DNA of 64,000 nucleotides from Spirodela intermedia (lineage: Eukaryota > Streptophyta > Magnoliopsida > Alismatales > Araceae), in contig LR746264.1 of NCBI GenBank assembly GCA_902729315.2, positions 2,817,878-2,881,877 on the forward strand, read 5' to 3'. This document shows, piece after piece, positions 11,605 to 24,644 of the stretch (its first letter is position 1; each line of letters opens with the position of its first letter). The notes under the pieces are model-generated. The model was given only the letters and a program-made list of their open reading frames with translations, ran no database searches and was not told the DNA's origin. Position numbers and translations under genes: made by a program.

Positions 11605-14600
11605 TCATCTTTTGCCCGAGCCGTGCTCAGCGGCGGGGACACTTGCGGGATAGCTGCCCATGTCGAGCAGCACCGAGAGGTCGTAAGGCTGCCCGGCCGA
11701 GGCGGAGGCTTCCTGCAGGAGGGAGGACCCCATGACTTGCTCCGGGTCCGCCTGTTGTTCGGGGGTTGCCCCGGGCGCCTTTGGAGTGCTGCAGCCAGAA
11801 GAGGAGACGCTGGAGAGCTGGGTGTCGTCGAGCCGGGTGCCGGCGGCGTGCCTGTTCCTCCGGACGGACTCCATCTCCTGCCCGGTGGGCACGAAGGTCC
11901 GCGACCGGTACTTCCTCGCGCTCTCGTCGCCCTCGCTGGTGTTGTAGAGCACGTATTCGTGATAAGTTGGGGCGAACTGCAAGGGAACCCCACGCCGGCG
12001 AAGATCAATCAAAACGTGCACTACAGGTGATGATGATGACGATGATGATTGAAGGCTGCAATATGCCCTCTGGTCCGGTCTGGGGAGTTCACCTGGTGGA
12101 CGGTGTCGTGGTAGAAGTCGTTGAACTTGAGAGCATGGGCGAGGCTCCCGGTGAAGCCGCCCGCTGCGCCACCGATGTTGGCACCCGCGTACTCCTTGTA
12201 GGGAAAAGCATACAAGTGGCCCACGGCGGCAGCGAGCATCTCCACGCAAAGGATGAGGTTCTGGACGTCGGCAGCTTCATTGGCGCCCTTTATTAGGCCC
12301 GATTTGGCGGCGAGGAAGACCAAGACTCCCTGAAAGGTGTGGAGGAGGACAATGGCCAAGGTTAGGTAGCCATCTGAGTCTTTGACCAACTCAGATGACG
12401 AAACAAGGTTTGGAGAGAGAATGATGGGCGGTTCTTGAAAGCGAACCCATCAATCCCCAGGAAGATGCGCACAATAGAAGCTTTAAGAGAGGAGGTACCT
12501 GCCAATACGTGAGGAAAACAACAGATTTGATCAGGAGGAACTTTGGGACCGGATTGAACGGCCTAAGAAGATCTCTGCAGGCCATGTAGAAGAGAGCCAG
12601 CGCATACAAGGCCATGGAGTATGAGATGGTGTAGATGATTGTGATGTACAGATATGCTTGATTGACGCTGAAATCTCCATCTTCATACTTTCCTTTTGAA
12701 TAGAGGATGAAGGTAATGGCGACTAAGATGGGTTTCAGAATCACAAACTGCAGACAGCCTTGCTTGCATCTCCGAATAAATCGCCTGTTCAACCACAGAA
12801 GGGTCCGAATGCATCAACAGGGACAGTTATTTAGTGCTGTAGCTTTGCTGAAATTTTGTCTTCCATTGCATGAATTGGCTAGTAAATAAATAAGATGAAG
12901 TGAATGATTGAGGAGCATACCCATCGAGAGGTATAGCAGGAAAACAGCACGTCATCAGCCACCATGATGGTTTCAAAGCTTGACCACTTAGACTTAACAC
13001 GACAGCACCAGGTCCTCCGACCCATGCCAAGCAAAGCGAAAGGAAATTATAGATAACCCAAGCTTCATAGCTGAAAAAACATCAAATTGGAAACAACACA
13101 ACAGTAAGAGAATTTTGAATCAATTATGGTCCACGGAAATCACTACTCCTTTACACAGGAACTTCAGCACCACATTCCATAAAAGTTTTGTATTCAAGTA
13201 GAGAGACGGAAAAAATGAAATTGTCCTTCACACTGGGACAACTTTCTAATTCCATCAAGGTAGAAACGTAGAAAGTCTCCTTTGACAAACGACGGAAGAT
13301 TTTAATATTTTAGGAAATTCTTAGACGAATAAAAGCCTACCCATATTTGCATTTTCATCAACAAAAACAGAATCCTGTCAGATCTTCAGAAATTTGTCAT
13401 CTTCAGTTAGTACGGTCACTTCTGAATTGAATAAGCCACTGGGTATTCCTCAGACAGGCATTGATCTGTAGAACTCTTTCCTCTCCATCTCTGGAGATCT
13501 TACATATATATATATATATATATATTCCTTCACATCGTTTTAACAACTTTACTAATAAAGATGAATACACGTATTTCATGAATACACAATAGGCTAGCTT
13601 GTTTGGATATACTACCATATCCCCTGTTAAATTAAATATTTGATGAATAGATGGTACTATCCACTCACAAGAAAACCGTCTTCACCCAGAAAGCATTATG
13701 AGGCAATTATACCTGTCTGGTATTGAGGCGTGTGATTTTTCCATACCGATCATCATACAGTGCACAACAATTGTGCTATTTTTCCAAGGTAATCACAATA
13801 TCTGAGCAGTCAACTAACACTTACTTTTTAATAAAACCCTTGTCCCAGGAGCTTCAGCCCTTTACCTAGGGGTTTATTGGAAAGATCTAATTTAGCAACT
13901 TCCACTCTCATTAATTCTGGTAATCGCTTCGCTGATTCAGGAATAGCCTTTCTCTTTCTCTATTGATACGTACTTTAGCTAAGTTGGTAAATCCTTCCAG
14001 GTGCAATTTTATAATGAACAGTTCCGTTTCCTCAACCAAACCAGTTTTATCTCTCCTTCACACGAGCTACTACGAAACAATAATGTAGTTCCATCACCAT
14101 CCTTCAGCTGCTGTCGGTTCTCAATTGAGGTTCCATATAATGTTCCAGGTCATAATAGGAATTGACTCTGGTCTTTTCCAAGCAATGCTAAGGTTAAAGA
14201 GTCTGCTTCAGAGCACAATATGTAAACCAAGGATGTCAAATATTTAGTGATACAATAAAATATGTAATATCATGAATGACGAAAAAATTCCAGCGTTTCA
14301 TTTATCGTCATTGGAGCAAGATGCACCATCTTAACTTTAACATGTAAGCCGCACTGATAGGTAACGAGAGAATAATAAAATTTTAAACGTAAGAATCACA
14401 GATTGATGCAGATTCGTTTTCAAGAATAACTCGTAATTATGTTCATGGTGGACAGGCGCAATGTACTCACATTTCACGAATTGAATCAAAATAAATCGAG
14501 CTTTGGTTCAGTACGAGGGACAAGAAGGACATCAGCGCAAAAACCTGAAAGAAAAATAAAAAGATAAACGTCAGTGGCTGCCAAGAAAATCCGTATATTG

Positions 14601-17600
14601 CACACAAGAAAATTCAAGGATTTACAAGGAATCGAATGGGAAAAAGAGAAACATCTCCATGAAGAAGAAAAAAAATCACTGATTAAGACCCAGAAAAGAT
14701 ATCATTCAAATTAAAGTATCTACAGTGATCATGCAGATTAACTTCTCCGATGCTTCTAAAACTTCCCACTTCTTCTCAACGGTGATAATTAAATTTTACA
14801 TTAACATACTAGGAACCTTTCCAATGTTCTTGCTATGAATCTTCAGTAGACGACATAATCAACAAAGCACAAAAAAAAAACTCGTTTTATAAGGAATAAT
14901 GGGAACGCTGCTTAGACAGATGACATGGACGCATCTAACACTGAATTTCTACGAAAAAATCAGAAAGGAGGGAGTCTAAAATAAGAAGTTTCAAGTTCGC
15001 ACAACTGACTATGGATTTGGGGCCATTACAGCACAGATCTTCAAGAGTGAGGTATGTTAAGCATAACACGAAAAAATCAAATAATTTCGGCATATAACAA
15101 TCCGAACGTTCCAGCTGAAACAGTAGACAAATATAGAAACTGATTCTACTCTTAACTTATCTACAGCCTCAACTCTTCCCATCACTGCAGTTGCATGGCT
15201 GTGCCAAGTCTGCAGTATCGTGGGTCATCTCCACATTTACAATATTATATGCCTCACAGAGGATTTCGCATCCTACCAGGTCACTCTGTACCTCTGCATA
15301 GTCTTCTTGTAGTACCAGGCATCGTTGACAGCAAGATGGAAGAGATGGGATTTTAATACCCCCGAGGACGAGGTATAGGAATTACTTCTTTAATAACCAG
15401 ACCTAGCCGTGTTTGGTGGGATCTCTGGAGGCAGTATGGTGCCAGCAGATAGATGAAACCCTGAAATAGGACCAAACAGATGAAGAGCCCTGAATGTATG
15501 ACTAGATATTGATGGTGTCCAGTTGCACCTCTGGAGGGAGAGGTTATTAGGGTTGCAGAAGAGGTAGGGAGCATACTTCACACAGATGACTTGGCCATGC
15601 TTATAGTTGCACTGAATTTTAGATGGGATCAATATTAGTAGCGAACGAAAAAGGCTATTCCCCAACTACAAAACATCGCAGCATCATCCTGGGGAGATGG
15701 ACAAAGACATTTCAAAGTAAAAAACATGGTTTGCAGTGAATGACAGCCATTTTATCTGCTAATGCCACTGCTGGAGGATGCATTGACAAGAGGGATTGAT
15801 CCTGGGTAAAAAAATGGTGATAAATAATTCCAGTAGGAGCATGATGGGGGCAGAACTAGAAACTGCACTAGTCGAATAATTAGAAAACTACTACCAATCA
15901 AGGCCTTGGAATGCTCATATTGAAGATTAGACCACTGGTACTAATGGTTTTCAGCCGCCACAGCATCACACATGTACCAAACCCTGCCCCCTCCCTAGTG
16001 CGGGTGAAGTTAACATATGAGTCACGCCTTCAGACTGATTTGGTGTATTAAACTAGTCAATACAGTAATACAAATTTTTGGACAGAAATGCAGACTAACT
16101 AGATGGTAAGGCCGAAAAATTTGAGCCTAAGCTTCCAACAAGAGGTATGGCCGAAAAAAGGTCAGTGGGAGAACTGATCAACTAAAAATGTATCTTACTG
16201 GTTGGATTGCGTCCACAACATGGAGTGGAATGAAGAACTAAGAGTGGATAAGTATGTCTACGTTTCGTTCATTGCATCCGCCTATGACTCCTTACCATCA
16301 GACAGACAGTTTGAACGTACCACAATAAAACATCAAATCCATAAATTTAGCTTTATTCAGCTCCATTTCACCTACAAAGGATGCCCGGAACAAGCTAAAG
16401 TAAATAAGACCAGTTAATCAGTCATATATCAGTCATCGTATCTGCTTATTCCATGCTTTCTTCACATGCTGTGTTGGTGACTAGAAGGTTAGCACTGTGA
16501 CTGATTCCATTCATCATGCTAACAATAGGAACCAAGACCTTATAGTTATACAATGGATATATTATTGGCTTACCCCATTTTATTTGACTTCTTTTGACCT
16601 CTTCTTTACCAAGTTTTGAACACTTGACCTAGCTGTTCACGGGGCAATGCTGTCATTGTTTCTTCCAGCGTGATACCCAAGACTCTCTTAAGACTCCATT
16701 CAAATGTATACAGTCTGCTATTTTCTTCACCAAGTATTACTTTTGAGCCGCTATTATTTACCATATAAACAGGGTATGATGCAGTTGCAACCTGAGAGTA
16801 TCTATGTCATATTCCTATTAGGCTGGATGGACTATCTAAATGGGTAAATCCATGAAATTCTCATACATTCATTCTTTAGCACCACGAATGTCAAAGTTTG
16901 TGTTATGCAAAAAATACCGAATGGACTTTAATACAGCCTCCAGAACACAGATAAAAGTCTAACACATGGTATAAAGGGATTATTTGCCAAACTCAAGCTA
17001 GGCTTATTATGATCTTGATTCCATGTAAAAGAGTTTAAACAGATTCAAAAGTGGTTATTCATAGGAATGACGATGTATAAAGCCATCAGATACGATTATT
17101 TCCCCTTTTGGAATGACGTAGTATTGAAGCACCAATAGACAAAGAGATAAGAAAAAACGAGTATGGTATTACCAGATATGTAAACAAAATAAGAAAAAGA
17201 GTTGTACTAAAATGCATCCAAAGTTCAGCTAGTCAGGATTTATGGTGCACCAAATGTCTTCTCATGTGCTTCCTTTCAGAGAAAACAACAGATATGAAAT
17301 TCATTTCAGAGGGATGGCAGATGAGGGCACGCTGAAGGGCATAATTAGATGCTGTTAAATAACTTAAAACGCAAAACAAGGCGTTAAATAAGATGAGACC
17401 TAAATAAACATGAGAGATTTGACGGCCAGGTTTACCAAATGATTGAATTTTCGATTGTCCAACAACCACCTGGCAGACGTTAAAAGATATATCGATATAA
17501 AAGAAGAGGGCCTACCGGAACCATAAAGATGATGCGGACAATGAAGCGCTGATAAGATGGCTCTGTATAATTCAGGAGGTGCCTATAGATATGCAACATA

Positions 17601-17701
17601 GCCAGTGCAATGGCCCCCAAAGTGCATGGGAAAGCAACAACGATGTAGTAGATAGGTCCCATATATCCCCTGATCAAATCCACACTCTCGTCGACAACCA
17701 C
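11605..17701 (-). CDS. LAZ1-family (DUF300/TMEM184-like) membrane protein
   Basis: Six exons on the minus strand: 17516-17701, 14471-14544, 12921-13070, 12499-12784, 12093-12329, 11605-11976. They sum to 1305 bp, giving 434 residues with every junction in frame. Hydrophobic segments begin with YMGPIYYIVVAF and are followed by RIIFMVPVFALMSFLSL, WVIYNFLSLCLAW, the KPSW/CCFPAIPLDG signature, QFVILKPILVAITFILY, FLLIKSVVFLTYWQGVLVFL and the KEYAGANIGG loop. This is the Ostalpha/LAZ1 fold of about seven membrane spans. The hydrophilic C-tail holds the TFVPTGQEME motif and a Ser-rich end. Arabidopsis LAZ1 proteins sit in vacuolar and endomembranes and affect cell death and brassinosteroid signalling; the biochemical activity is unsettled. 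The gene is divergent from RH3, with about 1.08 kb between start codons. Intron 1 is near 3 kb and contains no coding domain that I recognise. Confidence 0.93.
13503..13526. repeat. (TA)n microsatellite in a LAZ1 intron
   Basis: About eleven TA dinucleotides lie in the intron between the second and third LAZ1 coding exons. Confidence 0.9.
14545..17515 (-). other. Long intron 1 of the LAZ1-family gene
   Basis: About 2.97 kb of AT-rich sequence separates the exon ending ...IIFMVP from the exon starting VFALMSF. The splice sites (GTAGGC donor, TTTCAG acceptor, read on the minus strand) give an in-frame join that matches the family. No transposon domain, tRNA or other gene was recognised inside it. 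Confidence 0.75.
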
Positions 17702-18782
17702 TGCAAAGCGACGAATGGATCACTTCAAATAGATCACCAAATAATGGAAAAAATGCACTTGTTTCACGATAACGGAAAGGAACAAATAAGAAGACGAGGA
17801 TTATACCTCCCCTGAAACCTCTAAGCACTAGTAGTCATCTGCCGCCACACTTTGACCAGCAGTTCACGCCGACCATTACCAAGATGTGCCAGCGATCACA
17901 GCCGACGTAGGCCGACGACGGGATCGCACAACGAGGCCCAACAGAAGGGATTAAACCCTACGCCAAATTGACACCCCGTAGTCCCCCCGCCTTAGCTCTG
18001 CGAGAAAAAATTACAGCGAACACGGCACGAAGCAAATCTTGGGATCGAAACTAATAAAACCCGCCTCTCCGGAGGGGATCCAACATTCCGCTGACTACGG
18101 AGACAGAGACGGAGAGAGAGATAGCAGGTCTTCTCGTTTTACAAACCTTCGCGGGGGCGGGAGATTTTGCAAATTCGAGGTGGCGAAGTTCCGGGGGGGG
18201 CCGCAGAGTTCCCCGGCGGCCACGGCGTCTTCTTCTCCCAAAATCCAACCGCGTCTTCACCCCCCCTTCCACAGCGGCGGCACGCGGCCCAGCTGGTAAA
18301 GGTGTAGAGAGAGGAGAGAGAGGAGAGAGAGAGAGAGAGAGGGGTCCAACTCACAGCATTATAACAGGTCCAACTCACTCGCCATCCCCACGAATCATCC
18401 CGCTCATATCCAGATGACGCCAGCCCGGAGGCGTGCGAAGAAGGTGTGTAGACCAAATGGGCCGTTAAACTCCTTGGGAATGTCGTGGCTCGCTCTCTTG
18501 CAACGTAATTGGGTCTCACAGCCCATAAAAGCAACCCGAGCCGGCCCAACTGCGAATGGAGGGGAAGAGTTGGAAGCTCGTGAAATGTTGAGGCGGCGGC
18601 AGCGGCGAGGTGGATATTTGGGAGGCCACACAAAGCTGCAGTAGCTCCTCGCTGGGGCCTTATCAGTATCAGCAACCTCCTCCGCTACTTCTCTCCTCAT
18701 CCCCCCCCCTCTTCCTTCCCAATCCCTCCCCCCCCCCCATTTGGCCCCCCGTTCCTCTGCTAAACCCTTTGCTGCGGCGGCC
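17702..18782. promoter_or_regulatory. Divergent promoter region between LAZ1 and RH3
   Basis: About 1.08 kb separates the two start codons. It contains a GA-rich tract near 18308-18342 and a C/T-rich run near 18690-18740 just before the RH3 start. Both 5' leaders must lie here. Open frames in it are proline- and arginine-rich shadows without known domains. Confidence 0.55.
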
Positions 18783-21700
18783 ATGTCGTCCGTCGTAGGC
18801 GTCTCCTCCCTCTACCAGACGGCCCCCACTGAGAAGCCGCTTGCCAGGGCGGCGGCGCTGGGAGCCCCCGCGCAGACGCTGTCCTCCTGCTGCTTCCTCC
18901 GGGCCAGTGCGAGGGGCCGAGCGCTCGTTGCGGCGGCTATCGCCACACCAAACTCTGTACTCAGCGAGGAGGCCTTCAAGGGTCTCCAGGGGCGCTCCCT
19001 CACCAAGGGCCCCCTGGGGAGCGAGTCGGACGACGACGAGGGCGGGTTTGACGAGGATGACGAGGAGGGCTACCCCCTGGCGGAGGACCAGACCGCAGGG
19101 AGAGACGAGCTCGCCATTTCTAGCCTGGGCTTGCCGCAGCAACTGGTGGACTCTCTCCAGAAGCGTGGAATAACCCACCTCTTCCCCATACAGGTCTTAA
19201 AAGTTTCAGTTTCTTCTCACGACGCCTGATGCCATTGCTTGCGTTTCTTTATCCTAACTGGATGGGCTTCACGAGGTTCAGATCTTTGCTACCCCGTCTC
19301 TTGCACTCATTTAGGGTTTCGCGAGGCGCCGACTTCTCAGAGCCGGGCAGAACCTACCGTGCGACCCACCATCGAATTTTTTCACCATTTTTGTTCTGAG
19401 CTGCAACACCCCATTTATTCGCACTCCTTCCGCACCTTCATATGTTTTCTTCCGGTTTTCTTCCGGGTTTCTATTCATTCAAGGCTCGCCACGAAGACAG
19501 TTCTTTTGAGGGAAGTATTGTGCATGTACCCGATGCTGTGGGATGCATTTCGATTGGGGGTAGTGTAGCTTTCTTGTAGTTGTCTACTGAATCTAGATGA
19601 ATCTGATCTTAATGCCCAATTGAATATATCATCTGGTAGATAGATTTCTTTTTTCGATGAGACCCGATAGTTCCACTGCACAGTGATTGGGGTTGAAATT
19701 TTTTTTTTTTTTTTCTTCACTGTAGAGGGCCGTTCTTGAACCTGCTCTTGAAGGTCGAGATCTCATTGCCCGGGCAAAGACTGGCACGGGGAAGACACTG
19801 GCCTTTGGGATTCCCATCATCAAGAAGCTTACTTTGGACGACGAGGGAGGAAGTATTTCAAGGTAGTCTTCCCCCCCCGCCCCCTTTTGTGGTATAAATA
19901 CGTTCCCTGGTGCAAGTTTGCCTCGTTCTTGACTCTTCGCTGCCTATTTCTCTTGGTAGACGGGCACGACGGCTTCCCCGCTTTCTGGTCCTGGCGCCCA
20001 CCAGGGAGTTAGCCAGGCAAGTTGAGAAGGAAATCAAGGAATCGGCTCCCTACCTGAGCACAGTCTGTGTTTACGGAGGGGTCTCCTATAACCTCCAGCA
20101 GAACGCAATCTCTCGTGGGGTTGATGTGGTGGTGGGGACCCCAGGGCGGATCATCGACCTGATCAATAGCAGCAGCTTGAAGCTGGGTGAAGTGCAATAC
20201 TTGGTCCTTGACGAAGCTGACCAGATGCTCGCCGTAGGATTTGAGGAGGATGTGGAAGTAATTTTAGATCAGCTTCCACAGCAGCGCCAGAGTATGCTCT
20301 TCTCTGCGACGATGCCTGGCTGGGTGAGGAAGTTGGCTAGGAAGTACCTTGACAATCCTTTGACCATTGATCTGGTAGGTCTCAATTTGAGCTGGTATAT
20401 ATACTTGTTCAGTGTCGTTTCGGGTTTTTGTCAATTTATGCAGTGAATAATATTTTTTGGATTCATGTGTATCATGATAATCAGTTGTCTTATATTCCTG
20501 CTGCTGTGGTAGATTAAGAATGCAAGTTGACTACGATTATAATGTCCTTGTTGCGAAATGGCTCATGATAATTGTGACCCATCATATACTTAAGCTTTGG
20601 AATTTGATTGGGTCTCTATTTTTTCATTGTAAGCTTGATGAAAACTGATTTGCGTGATTTTTCCGTCCTCCTAATGGATCTTCGACTGCCGTGAATTAAT
20701 CACAATTGGATACTATTTTATTCTTCTCATTGATGCATGGATTCTTTCTGCTCTAAAATACAGGTGGGAGACGAAGAGGAAAAGCTTGCGGAGGGCATTA
20801 AACTTTATGCAGTTCCGGCCACTTCAACATCAAAGCGCACCATCCTCAGCGACCTGATCACGGTATAAGCAATAAATGAGCTTGCAAGTCCGACTTTTTC
20901 GCAGAATCCCTCCCCTTATTTTGAAATGACGATTTGGCTTCAAGAATAAGTCATATGCACAAATATTTATCTTATCTTGCTGCTAATCTCCTGATTTTGA
21001 TTGATCTTCGTGCTTTGCTTTGATGTACTGATCTGATCAATAAGATCAGGTGCCTTGTTCTCCATGTTTCCACCTTTCCTGCTATAATTTGGGTCTCAGA
21101 ATCATCCTGCTTCTGAATATTGATGAGAAAAATGTTTTACTTATTGATCTTTCCAGGTTTATGCAAAAGGGGGAAAGACCATCGTTTTCACTCAGACCAA
21201 GCGGGATGCAGACGAGGTCTCCATGGCGTTGACAAACAGCATATCATCCGAAGCATTGCACGGGGACATCTCTCAGTATCAGCGGGAAAGGACCTTGAAT
21301 AGCTTCCGCCAAGGGAAGTTCACCGTGCTAGTCGCAACCGACGTTGCTGCCCGTGGCCTAGACATCCCCAACGTCGACTTGGTGAGCAGATAATCTTCCC
21401 CATGGAGACATGTTTCGTGGGTCATGATCAGAATGATATTCATTCAGCAGCTGAGGTTTGACTCCCTTTCTCTGCTGTAGATCATTCACTATGAGCTGCC
21501 AAACGACCCAGAGACGTTCGTCCATCGGTCCGGGCGGACGGGCCGGGCCGGCAAAGAAGGGAATGCAATCCTCATGTTCACCGGCAGCCAGAGGAGGACG
21601 GTCAAGTCCCTGGAGCGCGACGTGGGCTGCCGATTTGAATTCATCAGCCCTCCAGTCATGCAAGAGGTGCTGGAGTCGTCGGCCGAGCAGGTTGTCGCCA

Positions 21701-22824
21701 CTCTGCAGGGCGTGCATCCGGAGTCAATCAAGTTTTTCCTTCCGTCGGCTGAGAGGCTGCTGCAAGAACAGGGGACAAGCGCCCTGGCGGCGGCGCTGGC
21801 TCATCTGAGCGGCTTCTCCCAGCCTCCTTCCTCGCGCTCGCTTATTAGTCACGAGCAGGTGAGGTTCTTCCTGATCTCGATGTGCTCGATCTTCCTGCTT
21901 TGTGCTTGGCATTTAGTTCATCAGATCTCGTGTGGCAGGGATGGGTGACTCTGCAGTTGACCCGCGACCCGGGCCATTCAAGAGGGTACTTCTCTCCGAG
22001 ATCTGTCACTGGTTTTCTCTCTGATGTCTCCCCCGCCGCTGCCGATGAAGTTGGGAAGATCTACATGATCGCCGATGAAAGGGTGGGTGTCTAGGGATCC
22101 AATGTCTTAGTTTACTTTCAGTAGGGTCTCGACGATTCAATCAAGTTGTCAGATTCTTGATACTATACTGTTCTGAATTCTTGGGTCGCTCTCTGTTTTA
22201 GGTCCAGGGGGCTGTCTTCGACTTGCCGGAGGACATTGCTAGGGATCTTTTAAGCAAGCAGCTGCCACCCGGGAACACTCTCTCGAAGATCACAAAGGTG
22301 GGCCTCCTCTGGCGCTATTAATCTAAACCCTAAACCGTCGATACTAGTTTGGGGAAGAAGATGATGATCTGAACTGGGGAGATATGTTGGAATTCATCCC
22401 GCTCTGCAGATGCCCTCTCTGCAAGACGACTCCCCGGCAGGCGACAACTACGGGAGGTTCTCCAACTTCGACCGTGGTTCCCGGAGGGGAGGCTTCAGGG
22501 AGAGAGGATCGAGGGGCGGCAGCTCCAGGGGCTGGGGTGGCGGCCGAACCAACTCCTCCGATGATGAGGACGGGTTCCGTCGCGGCCGGCAGGGTCCTAG
22601 ATCCAACGATAACTGGCCGAGGAAGTCGAGGGGCAGCAGCGGCGGTGGCGATGACTGGTTGATCAGCGGGCGACGTGGGAGCCGGCCGCCACCCTTCGGA
22701 GGCAGGGGCAGGTACGATTTGATTCCTTGAAAACCATCCCCATCCTTCCTCGAACCATCTCCATTGAGCTTCCCTGACGGTGGATCGATTCTGGAACAGA
22801 GGCCGCTACGGGGATGACTATTGA
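18783..22824 (+). CDS. RH3: Chloroplast DEAD-box RNA helicase RH3
   Basis: Ten exons: 18783-19193, 19726-19862, 19960-20374, 20764-20862, 21157-21381, 21481-21858, 21939-22082, 22202-22297, 22410-22711, 22800-22824. They sum to 2232 bp, or 743 residues; Arabidopsis RH3 has 748. The order is a Ser/Ala-rich N-terminus resembling a plastid transit peptide, an acidic stretch, and then the helicase core. The core has AKTGTGKT (about 154-161), PTRELA (196-201), TPGR (243-246), DEAD (267-270), SAT (298-300), IVFTQT, ARGLD and [10 protein letters not shown]. After the core come a GUCT-type RNA-binding region and a Gly/Arg/Ser-rich tail ending GRYGDDY. RH3 acts in plastid group II intron splicing and 50S ribosome assembly. 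All splice junctions are canonical. A broken copy of exon 1 and part of intron 1 lies at about 26058-26516. Confidence 0.96.
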
Positions 22825-23269
22825 GCGACTAGCTACGCAAGGTTTCTGCCTCCTGGTTCCATTCATATAAAAGTTGCATACACAGGCGGAGCTTGCCGCT
22901 GCCGTCGTCGTGGCGCCGGGTTGGAGCCACTGCCGCCAAGGCCGACCAGCTGGGTTTTGGGAGATTATAGGCCGACGCCGGCGTTCTTACAGCGTCTGGG
23001 GCACAATTCGTAGATGGCGGCTGGCAGGGGGGGCTGAAGCTGTGGGGGAGGGGGGAGGGCCTCTCGCCATGAAATCAGTCTCGGTTTAAACAGCTGGCAT
23101 GTAGGGGTGTCGTGGTGAAGTTTTGACGTCTTTTTTTCTTTCTTTCTCCCATTATACGGGAAGTTCTTCGCCTTCAATTGGTCTGAACCGCAGACAAATG
23201 AGAATGCATTACCACTATTAGCAGTACCTCTCCCCAGGATGGAGAGAGGGAGGGTGCAGCACGAGGAAA
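22825..23269. other. RH3 3' flank
   Basis: About 440 bp follows the RH3 stop. It likely contains the RH3 3' UTR. No gene is visible; the G-rich stretch near 23025-23065 and a T-rich run near 23130-23150 are the only notable composition features. The duplicated block starts at about 23270. Confidence 0.5.
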
Positions 23270-23346
23270 GGGCTGGTCTTCGGAGGGAGATGCAGGGATA
23301 CAGAGGCGAACATCTCTGAGAGCACACGTCGAGCTGTCCAACAGAT

Positions 23347-24295
23347 TCAGGCTACAAGTCTTCGGACAGGTTCCTCGATGGGGAACTTGGTGACGTCCCT
23401 CCGGATCCCGATGTCGGAGACCACTCGGTTCAGGCAGTATATGCCGCTCGTGACCACCGCCAGCCCGCCAAAGCTGCTCGACAGAAAGCGGAGGCAGGAG
23501 CCGGCTATGGCATTGGCGGCGGACACTATGCACACCCACTGCCCGCTGCGCCCCACGCTGTAGCTCGTCGTCACCAGCAGGCCCGTCTTGATGTAGACTG
23601 CGAAGTTCTCGCAGTTGTTCGTGATTAGGTCATATGCGCCAAAGCCAAGCCGGAGGAGGTACCTCGCGCGGTGGAGGACGTCGGCGGCGGGGTCTGATGA
23701 CGCGAAAGTGCAGGTGCCGCCTCGAACCTTGGAGATGAAGAAGGCGAGCGAGACCGAGTAACAAAATATGTAGAGATCATTGCCGGAGAGGAAGCAGTCG
23801 AGGCAGGACTCGATGACTCCGTTGAGCGCGCTCTGATCGCCACATTGCTCGCAGGGGGAGTCGGGGTAGGAAGGGACGGAGCTGGACAGAAGCCGATCGA
23901 AGACGGTCCCCGTCCCGATCTCTTCACCTTCCCTGGTGAAGTGGACGACGTTCCCATCGCCCACATAGATCCTTGTCAAAAATGAAAAAAAATATAATCA
24001 GCGTTACGCCGCAATCTGAGAGAGGAACGCGGCCGTCCACGGCGTTCCTGCGGCTCGTTCATCGTCCGCCGCAGGAACGCCGGCGATCGTGGTCCATCGA
24101 GCGTCGGGAGGAGATTCCCATCGACGAGCAGAGCTCTCCTCCCGACGATCGACCGCCCACGGTCGCATCAGGGGATTCCGGGGAAGAAGATGGCGGCGAG
24201 GTTGTGGGACGCACCGTGGTGAGCGTAGATGTGGTCGCCGGGCTTTAGCCGGGCTTTAGCTGCTCGCGGTCAATCATGTTCGACAGCACCCCCAT
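23347..24295 (-). pseudogene. LRAT-domain protein gene, copy A (broken)
   Basis: Copy A of the gene at 33797-34800. The second exon still reads from IYVGDGNVVHFTREGEE through NNCENFA to a stop at 23347. Compared with copy B I see three lesions. First, exon 1 has lost the bases encoding the SWRRGYIY part and gained an 11-base repeat (near 24240-24258), so after MIDREQLKPG an in-frame TAA follows. Second, the intron 1 acceptor CAG is now CAA, which moves the only nearby AG by one base and would shift the frame. Third, about 14 codons are missing in frame near the C-terminus (ends EEPVRRLVA against EELVL...FRRIVA). The reading frame of exon 2 is otherwise open, so inactivation may be recent. A product starting inside exon 2 would lack the N-terminal LRAT segment. 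Confidence 0.8.
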
Positions 24296-24644
24296 GCTCC
24301 GCCGCCGTCGGCGTCCCTCTCCTCTATCCGACGGCGAAGACGACCACCGGAGGAACGGCACCGCCGCCGGAGGAAGGCGGCTCCTTCCTCCCCCCTCGCC
24401 TGCCCCCCACCTTCCGCCATATTTCTATGCTTGCCTCCTTTCGTCGTCTTCCCTCTCCCTCCCGCCCGCAGGGATCTTCCTTCGCTGCGAAGGAAAGGGG
24501 CGTTCATCGGAACCGTCCAATGCCGTGAGGATCTGACGGTGGTCCTTCCTCCTCAATGCGGGCGAACTCGGTACAGGCGCCCGTCATCAAAAATCTCATT
24601 TTTCGAGAGAGAGAGAGAGAACGACGGCAGAGACGGAGACGAAG
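24296..24644. promoter_or_regulatory. Shared upstream region of LRAT-A and APC13-A
   Basis: The 349 bp between the two divergent start codons is GC- and CT-rich. It ends in a short (GA)n tract (about 24606-24620) roughly 25 bases before the APC13 ATG. The same layout is kept in copy B. Confidence 0.55.

Noticed and set aside
11766-12296. 176-residue plus-strand frame and neighbours
   Set aside because: Antisense of the last LAZ1 exons.
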